Positions 1 through 5,233 are shown, counted from the stretch's first letter. The stretch: 5,233 nucleotides of DNA from Bacteroidetes bacterium GWA2_31_9b (GCA_001769005.1 MENE01000004.1:1-5233), one strand, 5' to 3'. Numbers and translations: made by a program. Notes: generated from the letters alone by a model not told the origin.

Positions 1-18
1 AAGACCGATAATATTGTT

Positions 19-51
19 AAAAGCTATAAGCTAATGACTTATGGTTTTTTT
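19..51 (+). terminator. Likely intrinsic terminator of a + strand gene left of the window
   Basis: Bases 19-30 can pair with 38-49 as a 12-bp stem around a 7-base loop. On the + strand every position pairs, counting two G-U wobbles, and a run of seven T (45-51) forms the outer 3' arm and tail. On the minus strand the same two positions become A-C mismatches, so the signal favours + strand transcripts. An upstream + strand gene could end with the TAA at 9-11, but only three codons would be visible. The outer stem is A/T only and uses up much of the T run, so strength is uncertain. It overlaps the stop codon of the minus-strand gene at 50-52 and may work weakly in both directions. Confidence 0.5.
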
Positions 52-712
52 ATTTTATAATTCTCATCTCAACCTTTTTAGCATCTGAAAATCGAACAAG
101 CAAATCTTTCAATCGTTCTAAATGGATTTGTAAATCATCTTCTCCACTGAAAGAAACAATATTCATATTGATCTTTTTTGTTTCAACAGTTATTTTAACT
201 CGTTCCGAATCACTTGTAGGACTGCCAAATTTACCAATTTTATCGCTAAATACAGGGAGATTTTCAACATTCAAAACACCACGACCAATACCAAAATACT
301 CATCTTCCTTTTTACCTATTGTAAATTCAACTGGGGGATTCAGTTTTGATACATCGAAAGCACAAATTGAATAAAAAGATGAAATTGAAACCAGATTATT
401 GATATCAACAATATTATTCACATTATAGATTCCTTTTTCTTTAACTATTCTGCGTAATAATGCTTCAGACGAAACTCTGTATCGTGCAGGATCTTTACCA
501 AATGCTTTGTATGCTTTTCGGGTATCGGCAATAGGCTTGAGTTTTGAAATATCTTCAACGGTATGGTTTGAAGCAAAATCGGTGCATGCTTTATTTAGTA
601 AACTTATTAACTCATCACTTGAAGGTTTTACATGAATTGATGCCTGAATAGTAGCAATTGCAATTGTTTTATATTTCGTTTTTAAAGAATCTGAAATTGT
701 GATTTCGAGCAT
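50..712 (-). CDS. B3/B4 tRNA-binding domain protein (PheRS beta-like)
   Basis: This 220-residue protein resembles the stand-alone B3/B4 domain family (COG3382 type), related to the B3/B4 region of the phenylalanyl-tRNA synthetase beta chain. In PheRS this region lies beside the editing site; the free-standing proteins are mostly uncharacterised, and a role in tRNA binding or editing is only inferred. The best signature is at residues 65-90: an arginine, then AYKAFGKDPARYR, then SSEALLRR. It is followed by NNIVDINNLVSI at about 99-110, which matches the family's VD-x-NL-S element. No aminoacylation core, signal peptide or membrane segment is visible, so it is probably cytoplasmic. The ATG at 710-712 is preceded by an A-rich stretch without Shine-Dalgarno. 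The gene is divergent from pgeF with a 74-nt gap and appears monocistronic within the window. Confidence 0.85.
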   Translation of the reverse strand: MLEITISDSLKTKYKTIAIATIQASIHVKPSSDELISLLNKACTDFASNHTVEDISKLKPIADTRKAYKAFGKDPARYRVSSEALLRRIVKEKGIYNVNNIVDINNLVSISSFYSICAFDVSKLNPPVEFTIGKKEDEYFGIGRGVLNVENLPVFSDKIGKFGSPTSDSERVKITVETKKINMNIVSFSGEDDLQIHLERLKDLLVRFSDAKKVEMRIIK

Positions 713-739
713 TTTTTCAGTTTTTTATTTTTACTGCTA

Positions 740-772
740 TAAATCTAGAAAAAGTTTATTTCTTTTGCCAAG
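740..772 (-). promoter_or_regulatory. Possible Bacteroidota-type promoter for the B3/B4 gene
   Basis: Read on the minus strand, CTTG (769-772) lies 21 nt upstream of TAGATTTA (740-747). This resembles the -33 TTG and -7 TAnnTTTG elements of Bacteroidota sigma-ABfr promoters, with one mismatch in the -7 box. A start about 7 nt downstream would leave a leader of roughly 20 nt before the ATG at 712. For the divergent pgeF gene, only a weak -7-like TTCTTTTG (760-767) without a matching -33 box is seen. Such elements are degenerate in AT-rich DNA, so this is a tentative call. Confidence 0.3.
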
Positions 773-786
773 TTTATTAAAGTATT

Positions 787-1569
787 ATGATTACAAAAAC
801 AGTAAATAATCTAACTTATTTTCTTTTTGAAAATTTATTGAGCTACAATTCAATAAACCATTTTACCAGTACCCGATTGGGTGGAATAAGTACAGATCAT
901 TTATCCGGATTAAATCTAGGTTATACAGTAAATGATAATCCTGAGAATGTAAATTATAACCTTGAATTATTAGCCAATGCTACATCAATTCCACAAACCG
1001 ACATGATTTTTCCTAAACAAACCAATGGAATACATATTGGAATTGTAAAATCAGTTAACGATATTTTCCCTGATACCGATTCATTAATTACCAATATTCC
1101 AGGTATTTGTATTGGAATTAGAACTGCAGATTGTGTACCAGTTTTACTCTACGATCCTGTACAAAAAGTTATTGCAGCAGTACATTCAGGATGGAAAGGT
1201 ACTGTGGAAAAAATATCGAAATCAACAATAAAAAGAATGACTGAAGAATTTGGCACTGATCCTAAAAATCTGATTGCCGGAATTGGTCCTTCAATTAGTC
1301 CAGATGTGTATGAAATTGGCACAGATGTCATTGAACTTGTAAAAAATTCCTTTGGAGAGAATCATGTACTTAAATATATAGAAACCAGTAATAAAGCTCT
1401 GTTCAATCTTTGGGAAGCCAATAAACAAGTACTTATCGAAAGTGGAGTACCTTTAAATCAAATTGAAATTGCAGAAATGTGTACCTATTCACAACCTGAA
1501 CTCTTTTATTCTGCCCGCCGTGATAAAGGAAAAACCGGCAGACTAGCTACCGGAATTATGATGATTTAA
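787..1569 (+). CDS. pgeF: PgeF/YfiH-family laccase-domain protein (peptidoglycan editing factor type)
   Basis: This is a full-length (260 aa) member of the family annotated as polyphenol oxidase YfiH or peptidoglycan editing factor PgeF. In E. coli the protein limits misincorporation of non-L-Ala residues into peptidoglycan precursors; homologues, including human LACC1, have purine nucleoside activities. Signatures in order: STRLGG at 28-33 and LNLG at 42-45; ADCVP at 114-118 with metal-ligand Cys116; HSGWKGT at 133-139 with ligand His133; GIGPSISP at 165-172; CTYSQPELFYSARR at 232-245; and GRLATGIMM near the end. The usual first ligand, the His of the Q-x-H-G motif, is Asn80 here (KQTNG), with His83 three residues on. 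No signal peptide is seen, so it is cytoplasmic. The ATG at 787 gives the normal family N-terminus; no Shine-Dalgarno is visible. Family assignment is secure; activity is uncertain because of N80. Confidence 0.93.
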   Translation: MITKTVNNLTYFLFENLLSYNSINHFTSTRLGGISTDHLSGLNLGYTVNDNPENVNYNLELLANATSIPQTDMIFPKQTNGIHIGIVKSVNDIFPDTDSLITNIPGICIGIRTADCVPVLLYDPVQKVIAAVHSGWKGTVEKISKSTIKRMTEEFGTDPKNLIAGIGPSISPDVYEIGTDVIELVKNSFGENHVLKYIETSNKALFNLWEANKQVLIESGVPLNQIEIAEMCTYSQPELFYSARRDKGKTGRLATGIMMI

Positions 1570-1652
1570 TAATTAACTTTGAATACTCTTCTTTGTGGAA
1601 ATCCATCTACTTCGAAAACATCTTTTTATTTATATTTTACTCATTGTTATTT

Positions 1653-1693
1653 ACCACAGAGTACCACTGAGTTTCACACAGAGTTTCATAGAG
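1653..1693. repeat. Degenerate CACAGAG-type tandem repeat
   Basis: Four imperfect units of 9-12 nt lie head to tail: ACCACAGAGT (1653-1662), ACCACTGAGT (1663-1672), TTCACACAGAGT (1673-1684) and TTCATAGAG (1685-1693). The common core is CAC-(A/T)-GAGT. The stretch is noncoding, between the convergent pgeF and DUF6515-like genes. Similar CCACAGAG/CACAGAG strings recur between genes in many environmental bacterial genomes, as I recall; their function is unknown. The rest of the 242-nt gap (1570-1652 and 1694-1743) shows only AT-rich sequence, with no clear terminator hairpin for either gene. Confidence 0.7.
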
Positions 1694-1743
1694 ATATTTA
1701 TTGTAAATTGAAAACAGTCAATAATTAATTTTTAATCTTCAAA

Positions 1744-1760
1744 CCTATACCCTATACCCT
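1744..1760. repeat. CCTATAC heptamer repeat, 2.4 copies
   Basis: Two exact CCTATAC units (1744-1750 and 1751-1757) are followed by a partial CCT. The 14-mer at 1746-1759 recurs exactly at 4223-4236, in the gap before the TonB receptor gene. This makes it a dispersed repeat rather than chance low complexity. It sits two bases before the ATTCTGG heptamer array. Confidence 0.75.
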
Positions 1761-1762
1761 GA

Positions 1763-1804
1763 ATTCTGGATTCTGGATTCTGGATTCTGGATTCTGATTT
1801 CTGA
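1763..1804. repeat. ATTCTGG heptamer tandem array, six units
   Basis: Four perfect ATTCTGG units (1763-1790) are followed by two degenerating units, ATTCTGA (1791-1797) and TTTCTGA (1798-1804). The array ends 7 nt before the stop codon of the minus-strand secreted-protein gene, so it would lie in that gene's 3' UTR. Perfect units at one end and decayed units at the other fit slipped-strand growth. It resembles in form the heptanucleotide STRR arrays known from cyanobacteria, but no relationship is claimed. Copy number may vary between strains. Confidence 0.9.
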
Positions 1805-1811
1805 TTCCCTT

Positions 1812-2360
1812 TTAATTAACACTAACCACCTCGTATAGCACTTCCCCTGATTCATCTAAAAACGCTTTATAATAGGTTCCTTCGAATTCATAATACGTAT
1901 TATTTTCAATAACTATTTTTTTGTACCCATCGGGTAAAGCATCAACAACAGCTCCTACAGGTGGTTCTACAGTTATGTATTCACTATCATCAACCGATTT
2001 TACATAATACGTTCCATAGTAGTAAAAGTAATTTCGGCCATTAATTATAAAATGCACATTTCCAACAGGTAAAGTTCTCACTCTCACACCAAGAGGAGCT
2101 CTTACAACAACATAAGTATTTCCGTATGGGCGGTAATAAACACCCGAATGATAGTGATATTTTATTCCGGCATGAGGAACGATAAATGTTGCTTTTGGGA
2201 TTGATTTATACTTATAACCCCAGTGAGGCATATCTCTGTATCTATAATTAGGTTCGTGCCTTCCATTATGATGTTTATTTCTTGGTTGTGCCTGCAGTGT
2301 TGTTGTGAGAATACTTAAAACTAACAGAACAACAATCTTAAAAATAGTATTTGTTTTCAT
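1812..2360 (-). CDS. Secreted DUF6515-like protein with two tandem 44-residue repeats
   Basis: This is a predicted exported protein of 182 residues with unknown function, resembling the DUF6515 type. The ATG at 2358-2360 is chosen because it starts directly with a signal peptide (lysine near the N-terminus, hydrophobic core at about 7-20, likely cleavage after QAQ near 25). An in-frame upstream ATG at 2399 would add 13 residues ahead of the signal. The mature protein starts with a basic, His/Arg/Tyr-rich stretch (27-52). Residues 83-126 and 128-171 align without gaps as two copies, 16 of 44 identical, each with P-x-G, LP-x-G and GTYY. A partial extra copy is visible near 66-80 (GVYYRPYG). No lipobox or catalytic motif is seen, so a periplasmic or envelope location is inferred. 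A -7-like box with one mismatch (GAATTTTG on the minus strand, 2409-2416) could drive it. The gene is divergent from the lipoprotein at 2529. Confidence 0.8.
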   Translation of the reverse strand: MKTNTIFKIVVLLVLSILTTTLQAQPRNKHHNGRHEPNYRYRDMPHWGYKYKSIPKATFIVPHAGIKYHYHSGVYYRPYGNTYVVVRAPLGVRVRTLPVGNVHFIINGRNYFYYYGTYYVKSVDDSEYITVEPPVGAVVDALPDGYKKIVIENNTYYEFEGTYYKAFLDESGEVLYEVVSVN

Positions 2361-2443
2361 GTCTTTAATTTTTAAGTTTTTTATAAAAAATAAATTCAAG
2401 TTTTATGCCAAAATTCATTTTCTTAAAAATCACAGCTTTATTT

Positions 2444-2473
2444 ATTGCTATTTCAATTTAAATATTATTTTTG
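2444..2473 (+). promoter_or_regulatory. Bacteroidota-type promoter of the first lipoprotein gene
   Basis: TATTTTTG at 2466-2473 is an exact match to the TAnnTTTG -7 element, and ATTG at 2444-2447 lies 18 nt upstream as a -33 TTG-type element. Transcription would begin near 2480, giving a leader of about 50 nt before the ATG at 2529. It is the only full-consensus -7 element I found in the intergenic regions that also has a -33 candidate. The spacing is slightly short compared with the common 19-21 nt. Confidence 0.55.
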
Positions 2474-2528
2474 CATGCGTTATGTCAAAACTTGCATATC
2501 GAAAAATTTTAAACTTAAATTCACAATT

Positions 2529-3086
2529 ATGAAAAAAATTTCTTACTTATTATTATTTGCTTTTATAGCTAGCACATTATTCATTTCTTGCGACGAAGAT
2601 GATGCTGAAAAATCACCATTCGTTAAAGTAAAAATTGGTGCTCAGGATAACACTTCTGTTGGTGGTTTTTATTCAATAAACGATAAAAAAGTTTATACAC
2701 AGGATCAGGCAGCAACAAAACAAGAAAAAATTGATTTCTTATGTTTCTACGAAGAAGGTAACGATATCTCTCTTGCATCACCAGGAGCAAATATTACAGA
2801 TATTTTTACAGGTGCTACAGCTCCAGAAACATGGACAACAACTGATACTACTTACTTTTATCAGACAACATTAACAACTGTTCAATTTGATGCTTTAACT
2901 GAAGATGATGAACTTATTGTAACTTCTTATAATGCTGATGAAGCTCGCAGAAAAGCTAAACTTTTAACAGTAGATGATATTTATGCATTTAAAACTCAGG
3001 ATGCATATTATGGTTTATTAAAAGTAACCGAAGTTGCTAATGATTCTATTGGTTATGTAAAATTTACTTATATTCTTAAGAAGTAA
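2529..3086 (+). CDS. Surface lipoprotein, short paralogue (C-terminal domain only)
   Basis: This 185-residue lipoprotein belongs to no family I can name. The ATG at 2529 is chosen over the in-frame ATG at 2445 because it begins at once with a type II signal peptide: MKK, a hydrophobic core (5-19) and FISC with Cys21 as the lipidated residue. CDEDD after cleavage resembles the acidic lipoprotein export signals that send Bacteroidota lipoproteins to the cell surface. Residues 34-185 form one domain, apparently beta-rich, containing GGFYSINDKKVYT (45-57), KIDFLCFY (67-74) and YGLLKV (161-166). This domain is homologous to residues 145-300 of the next gene product, so the two are paralogues. A promoter lies at 2444-2473 and a strong terminator follows the stop, so much of its transcript is probably monocistronic. 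A ligand-binding role is inferred only from the TonB receptor gene nearby. Confidence 0.85.
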   Translation: MKKISYLLLFAFIASTLFISCDEDDAEKSPFVKVKIGAQDNTSVGGFYSINDKKVYTQDQAATKQEKIDFLCFYEEGNDISLASPGANITDIFTGATAPETWTTTDTTYFYQTTLTTVQFDALTEDDELIVTSYNADEARRKAKLLTVDDIYAFKTQDAYYGLLKVTEVANDSIGYVKFTYILKK

Positions 3087-3108
3087 AATTGGAATAAAAC
3101 TATTTTAA

Positions 3109-3147
3109 CCTACGGGGATTTTCAGAATTCTCGTAGGATTTTTCTTT
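3109..3147 (+). terminator. Strong intrinsic terminator between the two lipoprotein genes
   Basis: Bases 3109-3120 (starting CCTACG) pair with 3126-3137 (ending CGTAGG) in a 12-bp stem that includes two G-U wobbles, around the 5-base loop TTCAG. The tail ATTTTTCTTT (3138-3147) follows at once. The wobbles become A-C mismatches on the other strand, so the signal is directed at + strand transcripts. It starts 22 nt after the first lipoprotein stop. The 31 nt between its end and the next ATG hold no recognisable TAnnTTTG box, so the second lipoprotein may rely on read-through. Confidence 0.85.
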
Positions 3148-3178
3148 ACAATCCCTTCAATTTCAATTCAACCCTTTT

Positions 3179-4081
3179 ATGAAAAAAATATTTTTTCTCA
3201 GTTTTCTAATTATCGTTTTTTTATTTGTTCAATGTACTAAAGATGAAAACACAGAATCATCGCCCTTTATTCTTCTAAGAACTGGTGATACATACACAGC
3301 AAATGAATCAAAAATTCCTGTTGGTGGTCAGTTAAAGTTTGGAATTTCAGCTGTTGGCGATGGTTTTGCTATTACTAATTTAACTATAAAAAGAATTGCT
3401 ACTTCAAATACGATTATTGAATTAGATAAAGGATTATATATCAAGAAAGGTGGTATTGATACTGTTTTTACTTTTACCAAAGGATTATCAGAAAGTGAAA
3501 CATGGAAATTCTCAATTTTAAACGAAAATCGTGATACTGCTTCAGTTTCCATACTTGTATTATTGGGCGAAGGATCTGCATATGGTGATATCAATTATTT
3601 TCCAAATATTACAATTGCTTACCAAAACAACACAGAATTTCCACATTATTTAGACTTACATTCAGGAACAACTTATAATGAAACTACAATTACAGGAAAC
3701 GAAGCAAATATCGATTTAATCAGTTATTATTATTTAAGTTCAGGAACATCATCTCCTACTCTTTCATGTCCTGGTTACAACTCTGCTGCAGGTTATTATC
3801 CTGAATTTAGTGAATGGACAACAAAAAATTCAACACAATACGATTACAGCACTACCGATAACGATTTAATATCTGCTGCTCAATTCGATGCATCACAAAA
3901 CGATAGTTTAATGGTTACATCTTATATTCCAAATAGCGTAAGTGGTACATGTAAGTTTTGCTATACAGGTAAGGTAATTCCATTTAAAGCCAATAATGGT
4001 AAATATGGCCTAATAAAAGTAATAAGAGCCGATGAAACAGAAACTGGCTCAATTGAAATTTCAGTAAAAATTCAACAATAA
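3179..4081 (+). CDS. Surface lipoprotein, long paralogue with extra N-terminal beta domain
   Basis: This 300-residue lipoprotein has a type II signal peptide (MKK, hydrophobic 5-17) ending in FVQC, with Cys19 as the likely lipidation site. Gln at -1 is unusual in the classical lipobox but the relaxed Bacteroidota pattern makes it acceptable. The next residues, TKDEN, look like an acidic surface-export signal. Residues 28-130 form an added domain of probable beta-sandwich (Ig-like) type, with TGDTYT (35-40) and VGGQLKFGISA (48-58); similar stretches occur in other Bacteroidota surface proteins. Residues 145-300 match the whole mature domain of the preceding lipoprotein, for example FDASQNDSLMVTSY (236-249) and YGLIKV (276-281). 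Unlike that paralogue it carries Cys197 and a CKFC pair (258-261). ATG at 3179 is the only start giving a signal peptide. Function is unknown; with the downstream TonB receptor, capture of a nutrient at the cell surface is a reasonable guess. Confidence 0.85.
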   Translation: MKKIFFLSFLIIVFLFVQCTKDENTESSPFILLRTGDTYTANESKIPVGGQLKFGISAVGDGFAITNLTIKRIATSNTIIELDKGLYIKKGGIDTVFTFTKGLSESETWKFSILNENRDTASVSILVLLGEGSAYGDINYFPNITIAYQNNTEFPHYLDLHSGTTYNETTITGNEANIDLISYYYLSSGTSSPTLSCPGYNSAAGYYPEFSEWTTKNSTQYDYSTTDNDLISAAQFDASQNDSLMVTSYIPNSVSGTCKFCYTGKVIPFKANNGKYGLIKVIRADETETGSIEISVKIQQ

Positions 4082-4155
4082 TATTCCGACAACTTATTTT
4101 ATTATGAAACACCCATGATTTGGCAAACACAAACAAAAACAAAAATGAAAATAAA

Positions 4156-4195
4156 GGTATATGGTATAAGGGTATATGGCATAAGGGTATATTGG
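4156..4195. repeat. 15-bp tandem repeat, 2.7 copies (GGTATA family)
   Basis: GGTATATGGTATAAG (4156-4170) is followed by a copy with one change (4171-4185) and a partial third copy, GGTATATTGG (4186-4195). The units are reverse-strand relatives of the CCTATAC heptamer found at 1744-1760. The repeat lies in the 189-nt gap between the second lipoprotein gene and the receptor gene. The left part of that gap (4106-4155) is A-rich with CAAACA-type runs and shows nothing else. Confidence 0.85.
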
Positions 4196-4236
4196 ATTTG
4201 ACTACATCCATACCCTATAACTTATACCCTATACCC
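4156..4236 (+). repeat. Inverted repeat forming a large hairpin before the TonB receptor
   Basis: Bases 4221-4235 are the reverse complement of the first 15-bp repeat copy (4156-4170) at 14 of 15 positions, and of the second copy (4171-4185) at 13 of 15. Bases 4208-4212 can also pair with GGTAT at 4186-4190. The RNA could therefore fold in at least two registers, with a loop of 35-50 nt or a smaller one if the inner pairing forms. No T run follows at 4237, so a classical intrinsic terminator is not supported. It could shield the lipoprotein mRNA 3' end, act in the receptor leader, or be a repeat insertion without function. No convincing promoter is seen between it and the ATG at 4271. Confidence 0.7.
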
Positions 4237-4270
4237 AATGTTATTGTATAACGTATAAAATTATTTACGT

Positions 4271-5233
4271 ATGAAAAAATATTTTATCATTCTGATCCTG
4301 TTCAATTTCACAATATCTTCATTTGCTCAATCAACTCTTATTGGAAAGATTCTCAATTCTGCAACATCAGAAGAAATTTCATATGCAAATGTCACTTTAA
4401 ATAAATCAATTGGTACAACAACTAATGAAAAAGGTATTTTTAAATTTGATAATTTAAAGCCAGGTAATTATATTCTAAATATTAGTTTCGTTGGATTTGA
4501 AAGCTTCTCGCAAAAAATAAAGATCGAAGAAAATAAAACTTTAGAACTTGAAATTAAATTGCAACCCGGAATTTATTCAACCAATGATATTGTAATTACA
4601 GCAACTAAAACAGAAAATTATATTCAGGACATTCCTACCAGAATAAACTTACTTACACCTCGCCAGATTCAAGGTATTACTGCTCAAACTACCGACGAAC
4701 TATTGAGTAATATCCCCGGAATAACAATCACACGATCTTTTGGAATATTCTCTCATAAATCATCAGTAACCATGCGTGGTTTAAGTGGCCAGGAACAAGC
4801 ACGGATATTAGTTTTAATTGATGGTGTTCCAACAAATAAATCAGATGGTGGTTCTGTAAACTGGAATTTGTTGAATACCGATATGATTGAACGCATTGAA
4901 GTAATTAAAGGCCCGGGATCATCATTATATGGAAGTAATGCAATGGGTGGAGCAATCAATATCATTACAAAAAAGCCAACAGAACAGTTTAGCGGCCGTT
5001 TTAGTGTCGATTATGGGACTTATAACACTATGCGTGGAAGAATAAATCTATCAGGTCGCACATCAGAAAATAGTGACAAAGGATTTTACTGGAACTTAAA
5101 CAGTTTTTACAGACAAAGTGATGGATATATTACTCAATCAGAAGCTGATCAACAAGCAAACCCATATATTGTAAATTCAACATTGCAAGAGTGGAGCGCC
5201 TCAGCAAAACTTGGATATGATTTTAATAAGAAC
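4271..5233 (+). CDS. TonB-dependent outer-membrane receptor, N-terminal 321 residues
   Basis: This is the 5' part of a gene for a TonB-dependent receptor, which imports a ligand across the outer membrane using energy from TonB/ExbBD. It runs open from the ATG at 4271 to the window edge. Domains in order: signal peptide (1-20, ending SSFAQ); carboxypeptidase-regulatory-like beta domain (about 22-97); a TonB-box-like DIVITATKT (106-114); plug domain (about 116-235) with VTMRGLSG (166-173), LVLIDGVP (180-187) and IERIEVIKGPGSSLYGS (206-222), then GGAINIITKKP; and the first barrel strands from about 240. The plug motif SLYGSNAMGGAIN matches the BtuB/FepA/HmuR-like receptors rather than SusC, so glycan import is less likely than a metal complex, heme or cofactor. 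Further barrel strands, about 350-450 residues by family norm, lie beyond the window. It follows two lipoprotein genes on the same strand, 189 nt after the second. Confidence 0.95.
   Translation, partial: MKKYFIILILFNFTISSFAQSTLIGKILNSATSEEISYANVTLNKSIGTTTNEKGIFKFDNLKPGNYILNISFVGFESFSQKIKIEENKTLELEIKLQPGIYSTNDIVITATKTENYIQDIPTRINLLTPRQIQGITAQTTDELLSNIPGITITRSFGIFSHKSSVTMRGLSGQEQARILVLIDGVPTNKSDGGSVNWNLLNTDMIERIEVIKGPGSSLYGSNAMGGAINIITKKPTEQFSGRFSVDYGTYNTMRGRINLSGRTSENSDKGFYWNLNSFYRQSDGYITQSEADQQANPYIVNSTLQEWSASAKLGYDFNKN

Noticed and set aside
1..60. End of an upstream + strand gene in frame 1, open to the TAA at 58-60
   Set aside because: It would run through the terminator hairpin and into the minus-strand gene; the frame ending at TAA 9-11 fits the hairpin better, but either stretch is too short to call a gene.
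168..374. Plus-strand frame inside the B3/B4 gene
   Set aside because: It lies fully within a gene with clear family motifs on the other strand and shows none of its own.
1149..1331. Minus-strand frame inside pgeF
   Set aside because: Antisense shadow of the HSGWKGT and GPSISP region; no start signal or family resemblance.
1653..1804. CRISPR array
   Set aside because: The units are 7-12 nt with no spacers of constant length, and no cas genes are nearby.
2305..2532. Plus-strand open frame of 75 codons overlapping the divergent promoter region
   Set aside because: It is antisense to the signal peptide of the DUF6515-like gene and covers the promoter of the lipoprotein gene. The translation is Phe/Lys/Asn-rich, as expected of AT-rich noncoding DNA.
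3984..4211. Minus-strand open frame of 75 codons with an IPL-x-HIPL repeat pattern
   Set aside because: The pattern comes from translating the 15-bp noncoding repeat, and the frame overlaps the 3' end of the well-supported lipoprotein gene. The rest has no domain and no sensible start context.
4753..4965. Minus-strand frame inside the TonB receptor plug region
   Set aside because: Antisense to the most conserved part of the plug domain, so it is an artefact of that coding sequence.
4271..5233. SusC/RagA-type glycan receptor with the upstream lipoproteins as SusD
   Set aside because: The plug end reads SLYGSNAMGGAINIITKK rather than the SusC-type SLYGARGANGVVLITTK pattern, and neither lipoprotein has the size (about 500 residues) or helical TPR character of SusD.

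Overview
The window looks like chromosomal DNA from a low-GC member of the Bacteroidota. It is visibly AT-rich. Two genes encode lipoproteins with acidic residues right after the lipidated cysteine, and another encodes a TonB-dependent receptor with an N-terminal carboxypeptidase-regulatory-like domain. A TAnnTTTG-type promoter element is present, and starts lack clear Shine-Dalgarno sequences. No RNA genes, insertion sequences, CRISPR arrays or phage genes were seen.

Left part (1-1569): a likely intrinsic terminator for a + strand gene left of the window abuts the 3' end of a minus-strand B3/B4-domain protein (PheRS beta-like, no synthetase core). Divergent from it is a pgeF/yfiH-type laccase-domain gene. 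It keeps the family signatures, but one usual metal-ligand histidine appears to be asparagine (N80).

Middle (1570-2360): a 242-nt gap between convergent genes holds three short repeat families in a row: a degenerate CACAGAG-type repeat, a CCTATAC heptamer and an ATTCTGG heptamer array. Next is a minus-strand secreted protein made of two tandem 44-residue copies (DUF6515-like).

Right part (2361-5233): a good Bacteroidota-type promoter precedes a small surface lipoprotein gene. A strong intrinsic terminator follows, then a second, larger lipoprotein gene, a repeat-derived hairpin, and the first 321 codons of a TonB-dependent receptor running off the right edge. The two lipoproteins are paralogues: they share the C-terminal domain and the post-cysteine linker, and the second carries an extra beta-rich domain of about 110 residues between them. 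By analogy with lipoprotein/TonB-receptor pairs such as HmuY/HmuR, these three genes may form an outer-membrane uptake locus, but the substrate cannot be read from the sequence. This is the most interesting candidate system here; the B3/B4, pgeF and DUF6515-like genes look like ordinary chromosomal genes.
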